A DNA stretch of 32,043 nt, from contig JAHRVR010000001.1 of NCBI GenBank assembly GCA_019090585.1, forward strand, positions 1 through 32,043. The letters run 5' to 3'. The stretch is from Sphingomonadaceae bacterium (GTDB taxonomy: Bacteria > Pseudomonadota > Alphaproteobacteria > Sphingomonadales > Sphingomonadaceae). Under the pieces are notes generated by a model. It was not told where the DNA came from. It worked only from the letters and a program-made list of their open reading frames with translations, and did not search any database. Shown here piece after piece: positions 1 through 8,876 of the stretch. Position 1 is the stretch's first letter, and every line of letters starts with the position of its first letter. A program made the position numbers and the translations under genes.

Positions 1-1053
1 GCCTCGCCAGGGCTGCCGACTAAGCAAATCTGCCGCGTCAGATGTCAATTCACGGCGCGGCAAACCTTCGCTTGAAGCCATCTGAAGAAAATGCTGGGCC
101 AGCGCCGCTATATCTTCGGTTCTGTCGCGCAGCGGCGGCATCTGGATTGGCACCACGTTGAGACGATAATAGAGGTCTTCGCGGAACTGCCCCGCCGCGA
201 TCAAAGGTTCCAGATCCTTGTTTGTGGCTGCGATAATCCTGACATCAAGGCGCACCTCATCACGCCCGCCAACACGTCGGATGGATCCCGATTGCAAGGC
301 GCGAAGCAGCCGGGTTTGCGCTTGCATTGGCATGTCGCCGATTTCATCGAGAAACAACGTCCCTCCGGCAGCCTGTTCAAACTTGCCGATATGGCGGGCG
401 ACCGCACCGGTGAACGCGCCCTTTTCGTGCCCAAAAAGCTCACTTTCAATCAAATCGCCCGGAATCGCGGCTGTGTTCACCGCGATGAATGGGCCTGCTT
501 GCCTGTCTCCAAGCTGGTGAATGGCTTCGGCAACAAGCTCCTTGCCGGTGCCTGATTCCCCCAGGATGAGGACGGTAAGATCATTTCGCAGCACCCGCGT
601 AATCATTCGGAACACCGCCTGCATCGCGGCGCTCCTGCCGATCATCGGCATGTCGCCGCCAAGCTGCACGTCTTCGGTCTGCTTCGAAGTGTTTGTTCTC
701 GTCCCAACAGCCTGCCTGACGGTCCTGACGAGTTCCTCTATGTCGAAGGGCTTGGGAAAATACTCAAATGCACCGGTATCTGTCGCGCGAACTGCGGTAT
801 CGAGTGTGTTCTGCGCGGACAGGATCACTATCGGCAAGTCTGGCTGCGCGCGCCGAATCATACCAAGGCTCTCAATTCCGTCTCCGTCGGGAAGCATCAC
901 GTCTGTGACCAAAGCGGAATAGTCGTTACCGGCAAAAAATTCGTCGCGCTCCGCGATCGTCTCGCAATGCGTGACGGAGAGTCCTTCAGCCTCCAGCGCA
1001 GCTGTAATGACAATGGCAATCGAAGGATCGTCTTCAACCAGCAGGATACTCAT
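1..1053 (-). CDS. ntrC: Sigma-54-dependent nitrogen regulation response regulator NtrC (3' part outside window)
   Basis: Reverse complement from ATG at 1053 reads [24 protein letters not shown]...; receiver domain plus AAA+ ESELFGHEKGAFTGA and GTLFLDEIGDMP motifs; open to window edge; ATGA overlap with ntrB stop. Confidence 0.95.
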   Translation of the reverse strand, partial: MSILLVEDDPSIAIVITAALEAEGLSVTHCETIAERDEFFAGNDYSALVTDVMLPDGDGIESLGMIRRAQPDLPIVILSAQNTLDTAVRATDTGAFEYFPKPFDIEELVRTVRQAVGTRTNTSKQTEDVQLGGDMPMIGRSAAMQAVFRMITRVLRNDLTVLILGESGTGKELVAEAIHQLGDRQAGPFIAVNTAAIPGDLIESELFGHEKGAFTGAVARHIGKFEQAAGGTLFLDEIGDMPMQAQTRLLRALQSGSIRRVGGRDEVRLDVRIIAATNKDLEPLIAAGQFREDLYYRLNVVPIQMPPLRDRTEDIAALAQHFLQMASSEGLPRRELTSDAADLLSRQPWRG

Positions 1054-2177
1054 GTGACACCTTCACTTTCACGTGGCTTCCCCTGCCGCGCGGCCGCAAG
1101 TGGCAGATGAACGCGAAAATGTGTGAGGCCCATGTCCTCGTCGCGCTCGTGGCTGATACGCCCGTTCATGTCGCGCACCAGCTTCCTGACCAGGGCCAAG
1201 CCAAGCCCCTGCCCATTTTTCTTTGTGGTCACAAACGGTTCAAACAGATGCTCGCGCAAATTGGCGGGCACGCCCGGACCATTATCGCTAACCCTAATCT
1301 CAACCGACAACCTCACCGATTTTCCGGAATTGGCAGAGCGCAATTGCAAACCACTGGAAAAACGAGTGCGAACGAAAATCTCAGGCGCCGTCTGTCCAGA
1401 GCAGGCTTCCCGTGCATTCGCGAGCAGGTTGATCAGGACCTGAACCAGCCCATCTGGCTCGCCAAGCACTGGCGGGAGTGAGGGATCGAATTCCTCCCGG
1501 ATGGCAACTTCGGTCTCAGTTTCAGATTTCCCCGCCTCCAGCACCGCTATGGCCCTGCGGATGATTTCATGAAGGTTGCACGGCGCCACCGGCAACGTCG
1601 TCTTTCCGCTAAGCAGCTGCATCCGCTCGATAAGCCCTGCAACCCGGTCAACTTCAGACGTGATGAGATCGGTTAAAGCGCGATCCTTGTCTTTCAGCTT
1701 GCGGGCCAAAAGCTGCGCTGCGCCGCGAATGCCGGCCAGCGGGTTCTTGATTTCATGGGCTAGAATCTCAGGCCCGCGCAGCACTGTATCGTCCGCGCTG
1801 CCAGAATCCGCGCCAAAGGCCTCAAGCGCGCCATTGTCCTGCATCGACAACAGCTGCCAGCCCGAAAAATCTGCCACCGGCGCCGCCGTAAGATCAATCC
1901 TGCGATGTCCGAGGCCGACTATAGAAACATCCAGTTCACGCGCGGAAAACGGCGTTTCGCTGTCGCTTAGCTGCTCTATCACCCGCGCCTCGTTGAATGT
2001 GATGAGCTCGGTCAGCGCAAGACCGATCAGACGCCGGGAGCTCTGACCGAAGAATTGCTCTGCAACCGGGTTTACCGAAGCGATACGCATGCCCGGTTGG
2101 AGCAGCACGACGCCGAGAGGAAGACTGGCAAGTTGCCTGCGTGCATCGGGACCGCCATTGCACGGTGCGTTGGTCAT
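1050..2177 (-). CDS. ntrB: Two-component sensor histidine kinase NtrB (track ORF starts at 2189; ATG at 2177 gives ATGA overlap with dusB)
   Basis: H-box [20 protein letters not shown]-box [11 protein letters not shown]-box SDNGPGVP / GQGLGLALV; located between dusB and ntrC. Confidence 0.93.
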   Translation of the reverse strand: MTNAPCNGGPDARRQLASLPLGVVLLQPGMRIASVNPVAEQFFGQSSRRLIGLALTELITFNEARVIEQLSDSETPFSARELDVSIVGLGHRRIDLTAAPVADFSGWQLLSMQDNGALEAFGADSGSADDTVLRGPEILAHEIKNPLAGIRGAAQLLARKLKDKDRALTDLITSEVDRVAGLIERMQLLSGKTTLPVAPCNLHEIIRRAIAVLEAGKSETETEVAIREEFDPSLPPVLGEPDGLVQVLINLLANAREACSGQTAPEIFVRTRFSSGLQLRSANSGKSVRLSVEIRVSDNGPGVPANLREHLFEPFVTTKKNGQGLGLALVRKLVRDMNGRISHERDEDMGLTHFRVHLPLAAARQGKPRESEGVT

Positions 2178-3202
2178 GCCGCCTGGCACTGCCGATAAGG
2201 CGCGTAAAACTCCCCAAGGGCGCGTATCACCTCATCGGCATCGTCGATCACATTAACGCGGTTTCGAAATGCGGCGGAACCGGGGATTCCCTTGGTGTAC
2301 CAGCCAAGGTGCTTACGGGCGATTTTGGTGCCAACTGGCCTGCCATAGTGCGACAGCATCGTCTCGTAATGTTCAGCAAGGATACGATATTGCGCATCCA
2401 TCGATGGATCGGGCAATTGCGTTCCATGGTTGAGCCAGTGCATGACCTGCCCGAGCAACCACGGTTTGCCATAGGCCCCCCGCCCGATCATCAGGCCATC
2501 CGCGCCGGACTGATCCAGCGCGGCGGCGCAATCCTCGATCGAGCAAATGTCACCATTGACGATTACGGGAAGATCGACCGCTTCCTTCACTTTGCGCACA
2601 AACCCCCAGTCAGCATCCCCTTTGTACATCTGGTTACGGGTCCGGCCGTGAACCGTAATCATCTTTGCGCCGATGTCCTGCGCGATCCGGGCCAGTTCCG
2701 GTGCATTAAGCGAAGCATGATCCCAGCCCATCCGCATTTTGACCGTTACCGGAAGATCAACGGCCTTGACCGTCGCTTCAATCAGGCTTGCGGCAAGCTT
2801 GAGGTCTCGCATCAACGCCGAGCCAGCATCGCCATTTGTCACCTTACGGACCGGACAGCCCATATTGATGTCGATAATCGCCGCGCCGCGATCCGCGCTC
2901 AGCTTTGCCGCTTCGGCCATTTGCTCCGGCTCACAGCCAACCAGCTGCATAGAGACCGGGTCTTCGGCCGGGTCCCAGGCTGCTTTCTGGATCGACTGGC
3001 GCGTTTCACGGATGGCAGCAGGACTGGCGATCATCTCTGTGACGTTTAGCCCCGATCCAAACCGCCGGACAAGCCGCCTGAACGGCAGGTCCGTCACCCC
3101 GGTCATGGGCGCAAGCACTACAGGGGCCTCGATTGTAACCGGCCCTACCGAAATTGGTGCCAATGCAGGTGGTTTGGGTAGCGTCATGAAACTACTGGAC
3201 AT
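2174..3202 (-). CDS. dusB: tRNA-dihydrouridine synthase (DusB/NifR3)
   Basis: [61 protein letters not shown] motifs; conserved nifR3-ntrBC order. Confidence 0.95.
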   Translation of the reverse strand: MSSSFMTLPKPPALAPISVGPVTIEAPVVLAPMTGVTDLPFRRLVRRFGSGLNVTEMIASPAAIRETRQSIQKAAWDPAEDPVSMQLVGCEPEQMAEAAKLSADRGAAIIDINMGCPVRKVTNGDAGSALMRDLKLAASLIEATVKAVDLPVTVKMRMGWDHASLNAPELARIAQDIGAKMITVHGRTRNQMYKGDADWGFVRKVKEAVDLPVIVNGDICSIEDCAAALDQSGADGLMIGRGAYGKPWLLGQVMHWLNHGTQLPDPSMDAQYRILAEHYETMLSHYGRPVGTKIARKHLGWYTKGIPGSAAFRNRVNVIDDADEVIRALGEFYAPYRQCQAA

Positions 3203-3347
3203 CCGTGCCTAAAATTTAGGCAGTCGCATAGTCGAAGCTCGGCTTTGCGACAAGTCCCTTGCGATCTGGCGGATCGAAACGGCCACCGCGTAAAACAAGG
3301 GCAATGTCCTACTGGATTGACGAGCTTAGCCCCGCTATCGGCACGGC

Positions 3348-4493
3348 ATGAGCGAAGCTGGAGCAACCACCGCGATCATCCTGGCCGCAGGAAGCGGAAC
3401 GCGCGTGGGTGGAGACGTGCCCAAACAGTTCCGGTCGATCCGGGGCCGCAGCCTTATTGCGCATTGCTATGATGCCTTTCGCTCACACCCGGCGATTGAT
3501 GAAATTGTGATCGTCATAGCCGAAGGGCAGGAAGAAATGGCCGGCATGGCGCTGGGTGATCGCCCCCTGCCCCGCTTTATCACCGGAGGGGCATCGCGCC
3601 GGCAATCGGTTCAAAACGCGCTGGCGGCGCTGAAATCGGAGGGCCGAACAGACCGGGTATTGATTCACGATGCCGCCCGCCCTTTCCTTTCCTCGGCGGT
3701 CATTGCGCGCCTGCTCAGCGCACTGGATGCCGCGGACGGGGCAATCCCGGCATTGCCTGTGGTCGATACAATCGCACGTGATGACGCAGGAATGCTGGGT
3801 GATACAGCTGCGCGCGATACCCTTCGCAGAATCCAGACGCCGCAGGCGTTTCACTTCGCTGCGATCCTTGCAGCGCATGACCGCTGGCCCAGCACTGCCG
3901 AGGCGACGGACGATGCGCAGATGCTGCATGCAGTTGGCAAAAATGTCGCTCTGGTCGAAGGAGACGAAGCCTTGAAAAAGCTCACTTTCCCGGAGGATTT
4001 CGAGGCGAGTCTTCCGCCTGTCCGCGTTGGCTCGGGCTATGATGTGCACCAGCTATCAGACGGCGAGGAACTGTGGCTTTGCGGCATTCGCATTGATCAT
4101 GATCGCGGTCTTGCCGGGCACAGCGATGCCGATGTCGCCATCCATGCGTTGGTGGATGCCATTCTTGGTGCAGTCGGGGCCGGCGACATAGGAGAGCATT
4201 TCCCGCCATCGGATACACAGTGGCGCGGGGCATCATCAGATCGCTTTCTTTTGCGCGCGATGCAGCTCGCCTCTGAAGCGGGCTACGGACTGGGCAATGC
4301 GGATGTTACGATTGTATGCGAAGCCCCCAAGCTTGCCCCCTATCGCGATGCCATGCGCGCAAAACTGGCCCAGATTCTGGGCGTTGACATCGGCGCGGTA
4401 AGCGTGAAGGCCACCACAACTGAAAAGCTTGGCTTTACGGGGCGCGCCGAAGGCATCGCCGCGCAGGCCATTGTCAGCCTCGTCAGGAATTGA
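3348..4493 (+). CDS. ispDF: Bifunctional 2-C-methyl-D-erythritol 4-phosphate cytidylyltransferase / 2,4-cyclodiphosphate synthase
   Basis: N-terminal IspD (ILAAGSGTRVGGDVPKQF, IHDAARPF) fused to C-terminal IspF (VGSGYDVHQL, GHSDADVAIHALVDAILGA). Confidence 0.96.
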   Translation: MSEAGATTAIILAAGSGTRVGGDVPKQFRSIRGRSLIAHCYDAFRSHPAIDEIVIVIAEGQEEMAGMALGDRPLPRFITGGASRRQSVQNALAALKSEGRTDRVLIHDAARPFLSSAVIARLLSALDAADGAIPALPVVDTIARDDAGMLGDTAARDTLRRIQTPQAFHFAAILAAHDRWPSTAEATDDAQMLHAVGKNVALVEGDEALKKLTFPEDFEASLPPVRVGSGYDVHQLSDGEELWLCGIRIDHDRGLAGHSDADVAIHALVDAILGAVGAGDIGEHFPPSDTQWRGASSDRFLLRAMQLASEAGYGLGNADVTIVCEAPKLAPYRDAMRAKLAQILGVDIGAVSVKATTTEKLGFTGRAEGIAAQAIVSLVRN

Positions 4494-4606
4494 GAAGAAC
4501 GATGCACAAATTGGCCTGCCATGTGGCTTGCACGCTTGTTACGCAGCCGCGCAGTGTTCTGCCCGCCCAGCGACACATATCTTTCTAACGGCAAAGAGTG
4601 ATAGCA

Positions 4607-5101
4607 ATGGAAAGCATGTTGCCAGATGACGTCATTGCCCTTGCCCGGCGCGTCATAGAGGAAAATGCCAAAAAGGGTCGGCGCGTCGCTCTTGCGGAAA
4701 GCTGCACAGGCGGCCTGGTAAGCGCTGCTCTGACCGAAATACCCGGTTCATCATCGGTGCTCGACCGCGGTTTCGTGACGTATTCCAACGAATCGAAGCA
4801 GGAAGTCCTCGGCGTGCAACCGGACATCATCGACGCTTTTGGCGCGGTCTCGGCAGCAACCGCCTGGTCCATGGCACAAGGCGCGATCAAGCACAGCGGC
4901 GCTGATGTTGCGGTTGCCATAAGCGGCGTGGCCGGACCGGAAGGCGGCACTGATCTCAAGCCGGTGGGAACGGTTGTTTTCGCATGGGCTGAACGCGGCA
5001 ATGACAAAGTCAATGCAGACGAACAGCTATTGAACGGATCAAACCGCGCCGAAATTCGCCATCAGGCGACGCTCGTCGCACTTGAGCTGCTCTTGCCGTA
5101 A
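4607..5101 (+). CDS. CinA family protein, nicotinamide-nucleotide amidohydrolase (CinA C-terminal domain / PncC)
   Basis: VALAESCTGGLVSAALTEIPGSSSVLDRGFVTYSNESKQEVLGV and AISGVAGPEGGTDLKPVGTV; track ORF starts at GTG 4598, ATG at 4607 likely. Confidence 0.92.
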   Translation: MESMLPDDVIALARRVIEENAKKGRRVALAESCTGGLVSAALTEIPGSSSVLDRGFVTYSNESKQEVLGVQPDIIDAFGAVSAATAWSMAQGAIKHSGADVAVAISGVAGPEGGTDLKPVGTVVFAWAERGNDKVNADEQLLNGSNRAEIRHQATLVALELLLP

Positions 5102-5523
5102 AGTTCTTCTGCACGCTCCTCGAACGCGGCAACCATCTTGCGGAATGCCTTGTCGAAATACTGCCCGGCTAGCTTCTCGAACAGGGGGTTGCGGAACTCG
5201 AATTCGACACGGAAATCCACTTCGCACCGATCGGGCCCCAGCGCGCGGAACGTCCAGTGATTGTCGAGATCTGTTAGCGGACCGTCGAGGTAATGGACGC
5301 GGATATTCTCAGGCCGTCGTTTTTCGACCCGCGATGTGAATTTCTCGCGCAGCGCCTTGAAGCCCACCAGCATGTCGGCAACCATTTCGCTTTGCGAGTC
5401 CGATTTCACGCGCGTGGCAACTACCCACGGCAGAAATTCTTCATATCGCCCAACATCAGCGACCAGATCGAACATCTTCTCTGCGCTGTACGGCATTTCG
5501 CACGTTTCGTGGATGCCGGGCAT
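5062..5523 (-). CDS. RatA/Coq10 family START-like protein (ubiquinone-binding type)
   Basis: [39 protein letters not shown] typical of the COQ10/RatA family; start overlaps lipA stop (TGATG). Confidence 0.9.
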   Translation of the reverse strand: MPGIHETCEMPYSAEKMFDLVADVGRYEEFLPWVVATRVKSDSQSEMVADMLVGFKALREKFTSRVEKRRPENIRVHYLDGPLTDLDNHWTFRALGPDRCEVDFRVEFEFRNPLFEKLAGQYFDKAFRKMVAAFEERAEELYGKSSSSATSVA

Positions 5524-6449
5524 CAGGCGCCTGCTTTTGCCAGTTTGGCTTCCCGCGCGGCGCGCATTACGCGAAAGTCATCACCGGCATGATAGCTGGA
5601 CCGGGTAAGCGGTGACGAAGCCACCTGAAGGAAGCCCTTGGCCCGGGCAATCGCGCCATAGGCATCGAATACCTGCGGCGTCACGAATTCGGCAACTGCG
5701 GTATGTTTGGGAGTCGGACGCAGGTACTGGCCCATCGTGAGAAAATCGATATCGACACAGCGCATATCGTCCATCACCTGATGAATTTCGAGCCGTTCCT
5801 CGCCAAGCCCTAGCATGACGCCGGATTTGGTGAATATCGACGGGTCGTGCCGCTTGACCTGCTCAAGCAGCCGCAGCGATGCGTAATAACGCGCACCGGG
5901 CCGAATTGTGGGATAGAGCCGCGGCACCGTTTCCATATTGTGGTTGAAAACATCGGGCCCGGCCGCAACGATCGCCTCTACGGCCCGCTCCATCTTGCCC
6001 CTGAAATCGGGAGTAAGGATTTCAATCGTCGTCGCCGGTGTTGTCCGCCGCAAAGATTGGATAACCTTGACGAACTGGTCCGCGCCGCCATCGGGCAGAT
6101 CGTCGCGGTCGACCGAAGTGATGACGATGTGCTCAAGGCCAAGCTGCGCAGCCGCCTCGGCGACATGATCGGGCTCTTGACCATCCACTTTACCCGGCAT
6201 GCCCGTCTTCACGTTGCAAAAGGCACAGGCGCGCGTGCAGGTATCGCCCAAAATCATCACCGTGGCATGTTTGTTCTGCCAGCATTCGCCAATATTGGGG
6301 CACGCGGCTTCTTCGCACACGGTGTTGAGATTGAGCTTGCGCATCAATTCACGGGTTTCGGCAAATGCCTTTGACGTTGGCGCACGAACGCGAATCCAGT
6401 CTGGCTTGCGTTGCGGCGTTGGATTCGAAGATGCAGAAAGATCGTTCAT
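5523..6449 (-). CDS. lipA: Lipoyl synthase
   Basis: [39 protein letters not shown]: both Fe-S cysteine clusters (CX4CX5C and CX3CX2C). Confidence 0.97.
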   Translation of the reverse strand: MNDLSASSNPTPQRKPDWIRVRAPTSKAFAETRELMRKLNLNTVCEEAACPNIGECWQNKHATVMILGDTCTRACAFCNVKTGMPGKVDGQEPDHVAEAAAQLGLEHIVITSVDRDDLPDGGADQFVKVIQSLRRTTPATTIEILTPDFRGKMERAVEAIVAAGPDVFNHNMETVPRLYPTIRPGARYYASLRLLEQVKRHDPSIFTKSGVMLGLGEERLEIHQVMDDMRCVDIDFLTMGQYLRPTPKHTAVAEFVTPQVFDAYGAIARAKGFLQVASSPLTRSSYHAGDDFRVMRAAREAKLAKAGA

Positions 6450-6502
6450 GCTGCCCAGATAGTGTCATGCGTGCAAGCTTGCCAGTCTCAATTCTGACCG
6501 CC

Positions 6503-7168
6503 ATGAAACAGCGGATGACTGATACCGAATCGCAAGACCCCGACAAGCTGATCGAGGGCTATCGTCGTTTCCGAAAAAGCGGGTGGAATCCCCACCGGGA
6601 GCGCTGGAAAGAATTGCGCGACGGCCAGCAGCCGGACCTGATGATCATCGCCTGTTCTGATAGCCGCGTCGATCCATCGCAGATATTTGACGTCGCACCC
6701 GGTGAGATGTTCGTTGTCCGCAATGTTGCCGCGCTTGTCCCACCTTTCGAGACGAGCCCCGGACACCACGGCGTTTCTGCAGCGCTCGAATTTGCGGTCC
6801 AGGTCCTGAAGGTCAAAGAGATCATGGTAATGGGCCATGGCATGTGCGGGGGCTGCAAGGTTGCCTTGACGCGCGAATTGCATGGAACGGTGCCAGGCGA
6901 AGGCGGTTTCATCGCCGACTGGATTGGCCTTCTGGACGAAGCGCGCGATCCCATTGCCAACGAAATGGGGACGGTTGGACGCAATGCGGAACGCGCCATG
7001 GAGCTGGCAGCCGTTCAGGTTAGCCTCGACAATTTGCGCACTTTCCCGTGCATCCGCAGGAAGCTCAAAGATGGTGAGTTACGGCTGCGCGGCTCTTTCT
7101 TCGCGATTTCGGACGGCGCTCTTCACATCATGGATGACGAAAGCGGGGCCTTCGCCCCTGTCCGCTAA
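6503..7168 (+). CDS. Beta-class carbonic anhydrase
   Basis: IIACSDSRVDPSQIFDVAPGEMFVVRNVAALVPP and VMGHGMCGGCKVAL give C/D/R and H/C zinc-site motifs; ATG at 6503 or 6515 preferred over track start 6365, which lies inside lipA. Confidence 0.93.
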   Translation: MKQRMTDTESQDPDKLIEGYRRFRKSGWNPHRERWKELRDGQQPDLMIIACSDSRVDPSQIFDVAPGEMFVVRNVAALVPPFETSPGHHGVSAALEFAVQVLKVKEIMVMGHGMCGGCKVALTRELHGTVPGEGGFIADWIGLLDEARDPIANEMGTVGRNAERAMELAAVQVSLDNLRTFPCIRRKLKDGELRLRGSFFAISDGALHIMDDESGAFAPVR

Positions 7169-7188
7169 ACACACAGCTGCAATAAAAT

Positions 7189-7211
7189 GGGGCGGCAATC
7201 GCTGCCGCCCC
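7189..7211 (-). terminator. Intrinsic terminator-like hairpin between convergent genes
   Basis: GGGGCGGCA-atcgc-TGCCGCCCC, 9-bp perfect stem; minus-strand read-through meets ATTTTATT immediately after the stem. Confidence 0.7.
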
Positions 7212-7237
7212 AATCGTTGGTGTAGGCTCGGAATTTG

Positions 7238-8578
7238 CTAGTTTGGTGCGGGCACCGGCGTAGCATCCGCAGCCGGCTCAGGCACCGCCTTGCTGGCAGC
7301 ATAAGCAGACCAGAGCTCCGCGATCGGTTTGCGCAGCCCCGTAACCTTGCCGAAGGTTGCCTGCGCATCGGCATAATTGCCCTGATCAAACTGGGTGATC
7401 CCAAGCCGCGTCAGCGCCCTTCCCGTATCGACGCCAGGCTTTGTCAGCGCGATAGCGTAGAGCTGCGCCGCAGCGGCCGCGTCTCCATAGCTGAGCAGAG
7501 CATCGGCAGCACCGGACACCATGCCCTCCTTTGCACTGGGATTGCGCGCATCAGCCGCATACCTCTTCAAAGAGGCCTTGTCGGCTCGAATACGCCCGGA
7601 TGCCTGCGCCTTTGCGTCAGAAACAAACGTGTCGGCTTCGCTCAACATTCCAGCAGCAAGGCCAGCATTGATCACGTCAAGCACCTCTCCGGGCAATCGG
7701 CGTGGATCGGCGGCCTGTATATACTCAACATAGTCACGCTGCTCTACATAGCTTTTCGAACGCCCCATCAAGCGCATGAGATCAAGCGTTTCCTTCGAAC
7801 CGAAATCACCCGTTTCGCGCAGGACGGTCACAGCCACGCCAATATTCTGCGGGCTGGGGTAGTCGGTTATGAGCATTGTGCCAAACCGGGTTGACCATCC
7901 GGCATTCTTCGATTTGAAGGCGGCGGTAAGCGCGCGGCGATACCAACGCACAGGGGCAAGCGTGCCCGAGATCTTGCTTTGGTTTATCGCAGATTCGAAG
8001 GCGCTCAGCCCCAGATCCACCTGATTCGAAGCCATGTAGGATTCGGCCAGAAAGACCAGATTCGTGCTATCGGAACCGCCAGCCTGAACCAGGGGCGCCA
8101 GGTAATAGATCGCGTCTGCGTAATCTTTCGCCTGATAGGCAAGCTGGCCAGCAGCCGATTGCAACTGGGCACCCATTGCCGGGGTTGTCTTACCACTCGA
8201 TAGCATTGTCTTGATGCCCATGCGCTGTCTCGCTGGGTCCTTGGCCTTACCGCCAAGGGTCAAGGCCAGCGAACCGGCCATGAAACGATCGTCTTCCTTT
8301 TCTACGGCGGCAAAGGCGGCATCAACGGCAGCCGCGGCGGCGGCGATTGATTGCGCATCGCCAGCAGTAACTGCATTCACAGCTTTCTGCGCAGGCTGCG
8401 CAGCGGCAATGAAGCCCTTCGAATAACTGAGCTTCGGAGCCTTCTTCTTTTTCTTCTTCGCTGCGACTGCAGCGTCTGGCGCGGCGGCGCCGCTCACCAC
8501 AACGCCAAGCGCCAATGCCGCGGCCAGTGCCGCGCGCGTAGTAAAACGGCCTGACCTGGCCCCTGCAATACACTTCAT
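7238..8578 (-). CDS. Secreted/periplasmic tetratricopeptide-like alpha-helical protein
   Basis: N-terminal signal peptide (RAALAAALALGVVVSGAAAPDAAVAA), then KKKKKK and Ala-rich helical repeats (GRALTRLGITQFDQGNYADAQATFGKV). Confidence 0.75.
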   Translation of the reverse strand: MKCIAGARSGRFTTRAALAAALALGVVVSGAAAPDAAVAAKKKKKKAPKLSYSKGFIAAAQPAQKAVNAVTAGDAQSIAAAAAAVDAAFAAVEKEDDRFMAGSLALTLGGKAKDPARQRMGIKTMLSSGKTTPAMGAQLQSAAGQLAYQAKDYADAIYYLAPLVQAGGSDSTNLVFLAESYMASNQVDLGLSAFESAINQSKISGTLAPVRWYRRALTAAFKSKNAGWSTRFGTMLITDYPSPQNIGVAVTVLRETGDFGSKETLDLMRLMGRSKSYVEQRDYVEYIQAADPRRLPGEVLDVINAGLAAGMLSEADTFVSDAKAQASGRIRADKASLKRYAADARNPSAKEGMVSGAADALLSYGDAAAAAQLYAIALTKPGVDTGRALTRLGITQFDQGNYADAQATFGKVTGLRKPIAELWSAYAASKAVPEPAADATPVPAPN

Positions 8579-8876
8579 ATACGATGTCTCCTCGAATTCA
8601 CTCCAGCGACAGTTATCGACTGTCCTGGCCGCCCAAAACCGTTCCCAATGCTACTGGCGTCGATTTCATGGCAATGCAACAGCTGTGACTATAGATCATC
8701 GCTACTGAACCTTGATTGAATGCGCCGTCACAGCGCAATTCAGGTTGCCGACCAAGAATGTGGAAAAAAGGCAGAAAACGGGCCGATTCAGAGGGGCTTG
8801 TCTGGTATTGGAGCGCGCCATCGCCTAAGTTGTGCGAGTACGATCTGAAACACAATAAAGAGAACGAAAACCCGGC

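Noticed and set aside
2141-3049. 302-aa plus ORF antisense to dusB
   Set aside because: Lies opposite a strongly supported gene; such long antisense ORFs are expected in high-GC DNA.
5062-5523. Toxin of a type II toxin-antitoxin pair (RatA annotation)
   Set aside because: The family is better regarded as a COQ10-like START-domain protein here; no antitoxin partner is adjacent.
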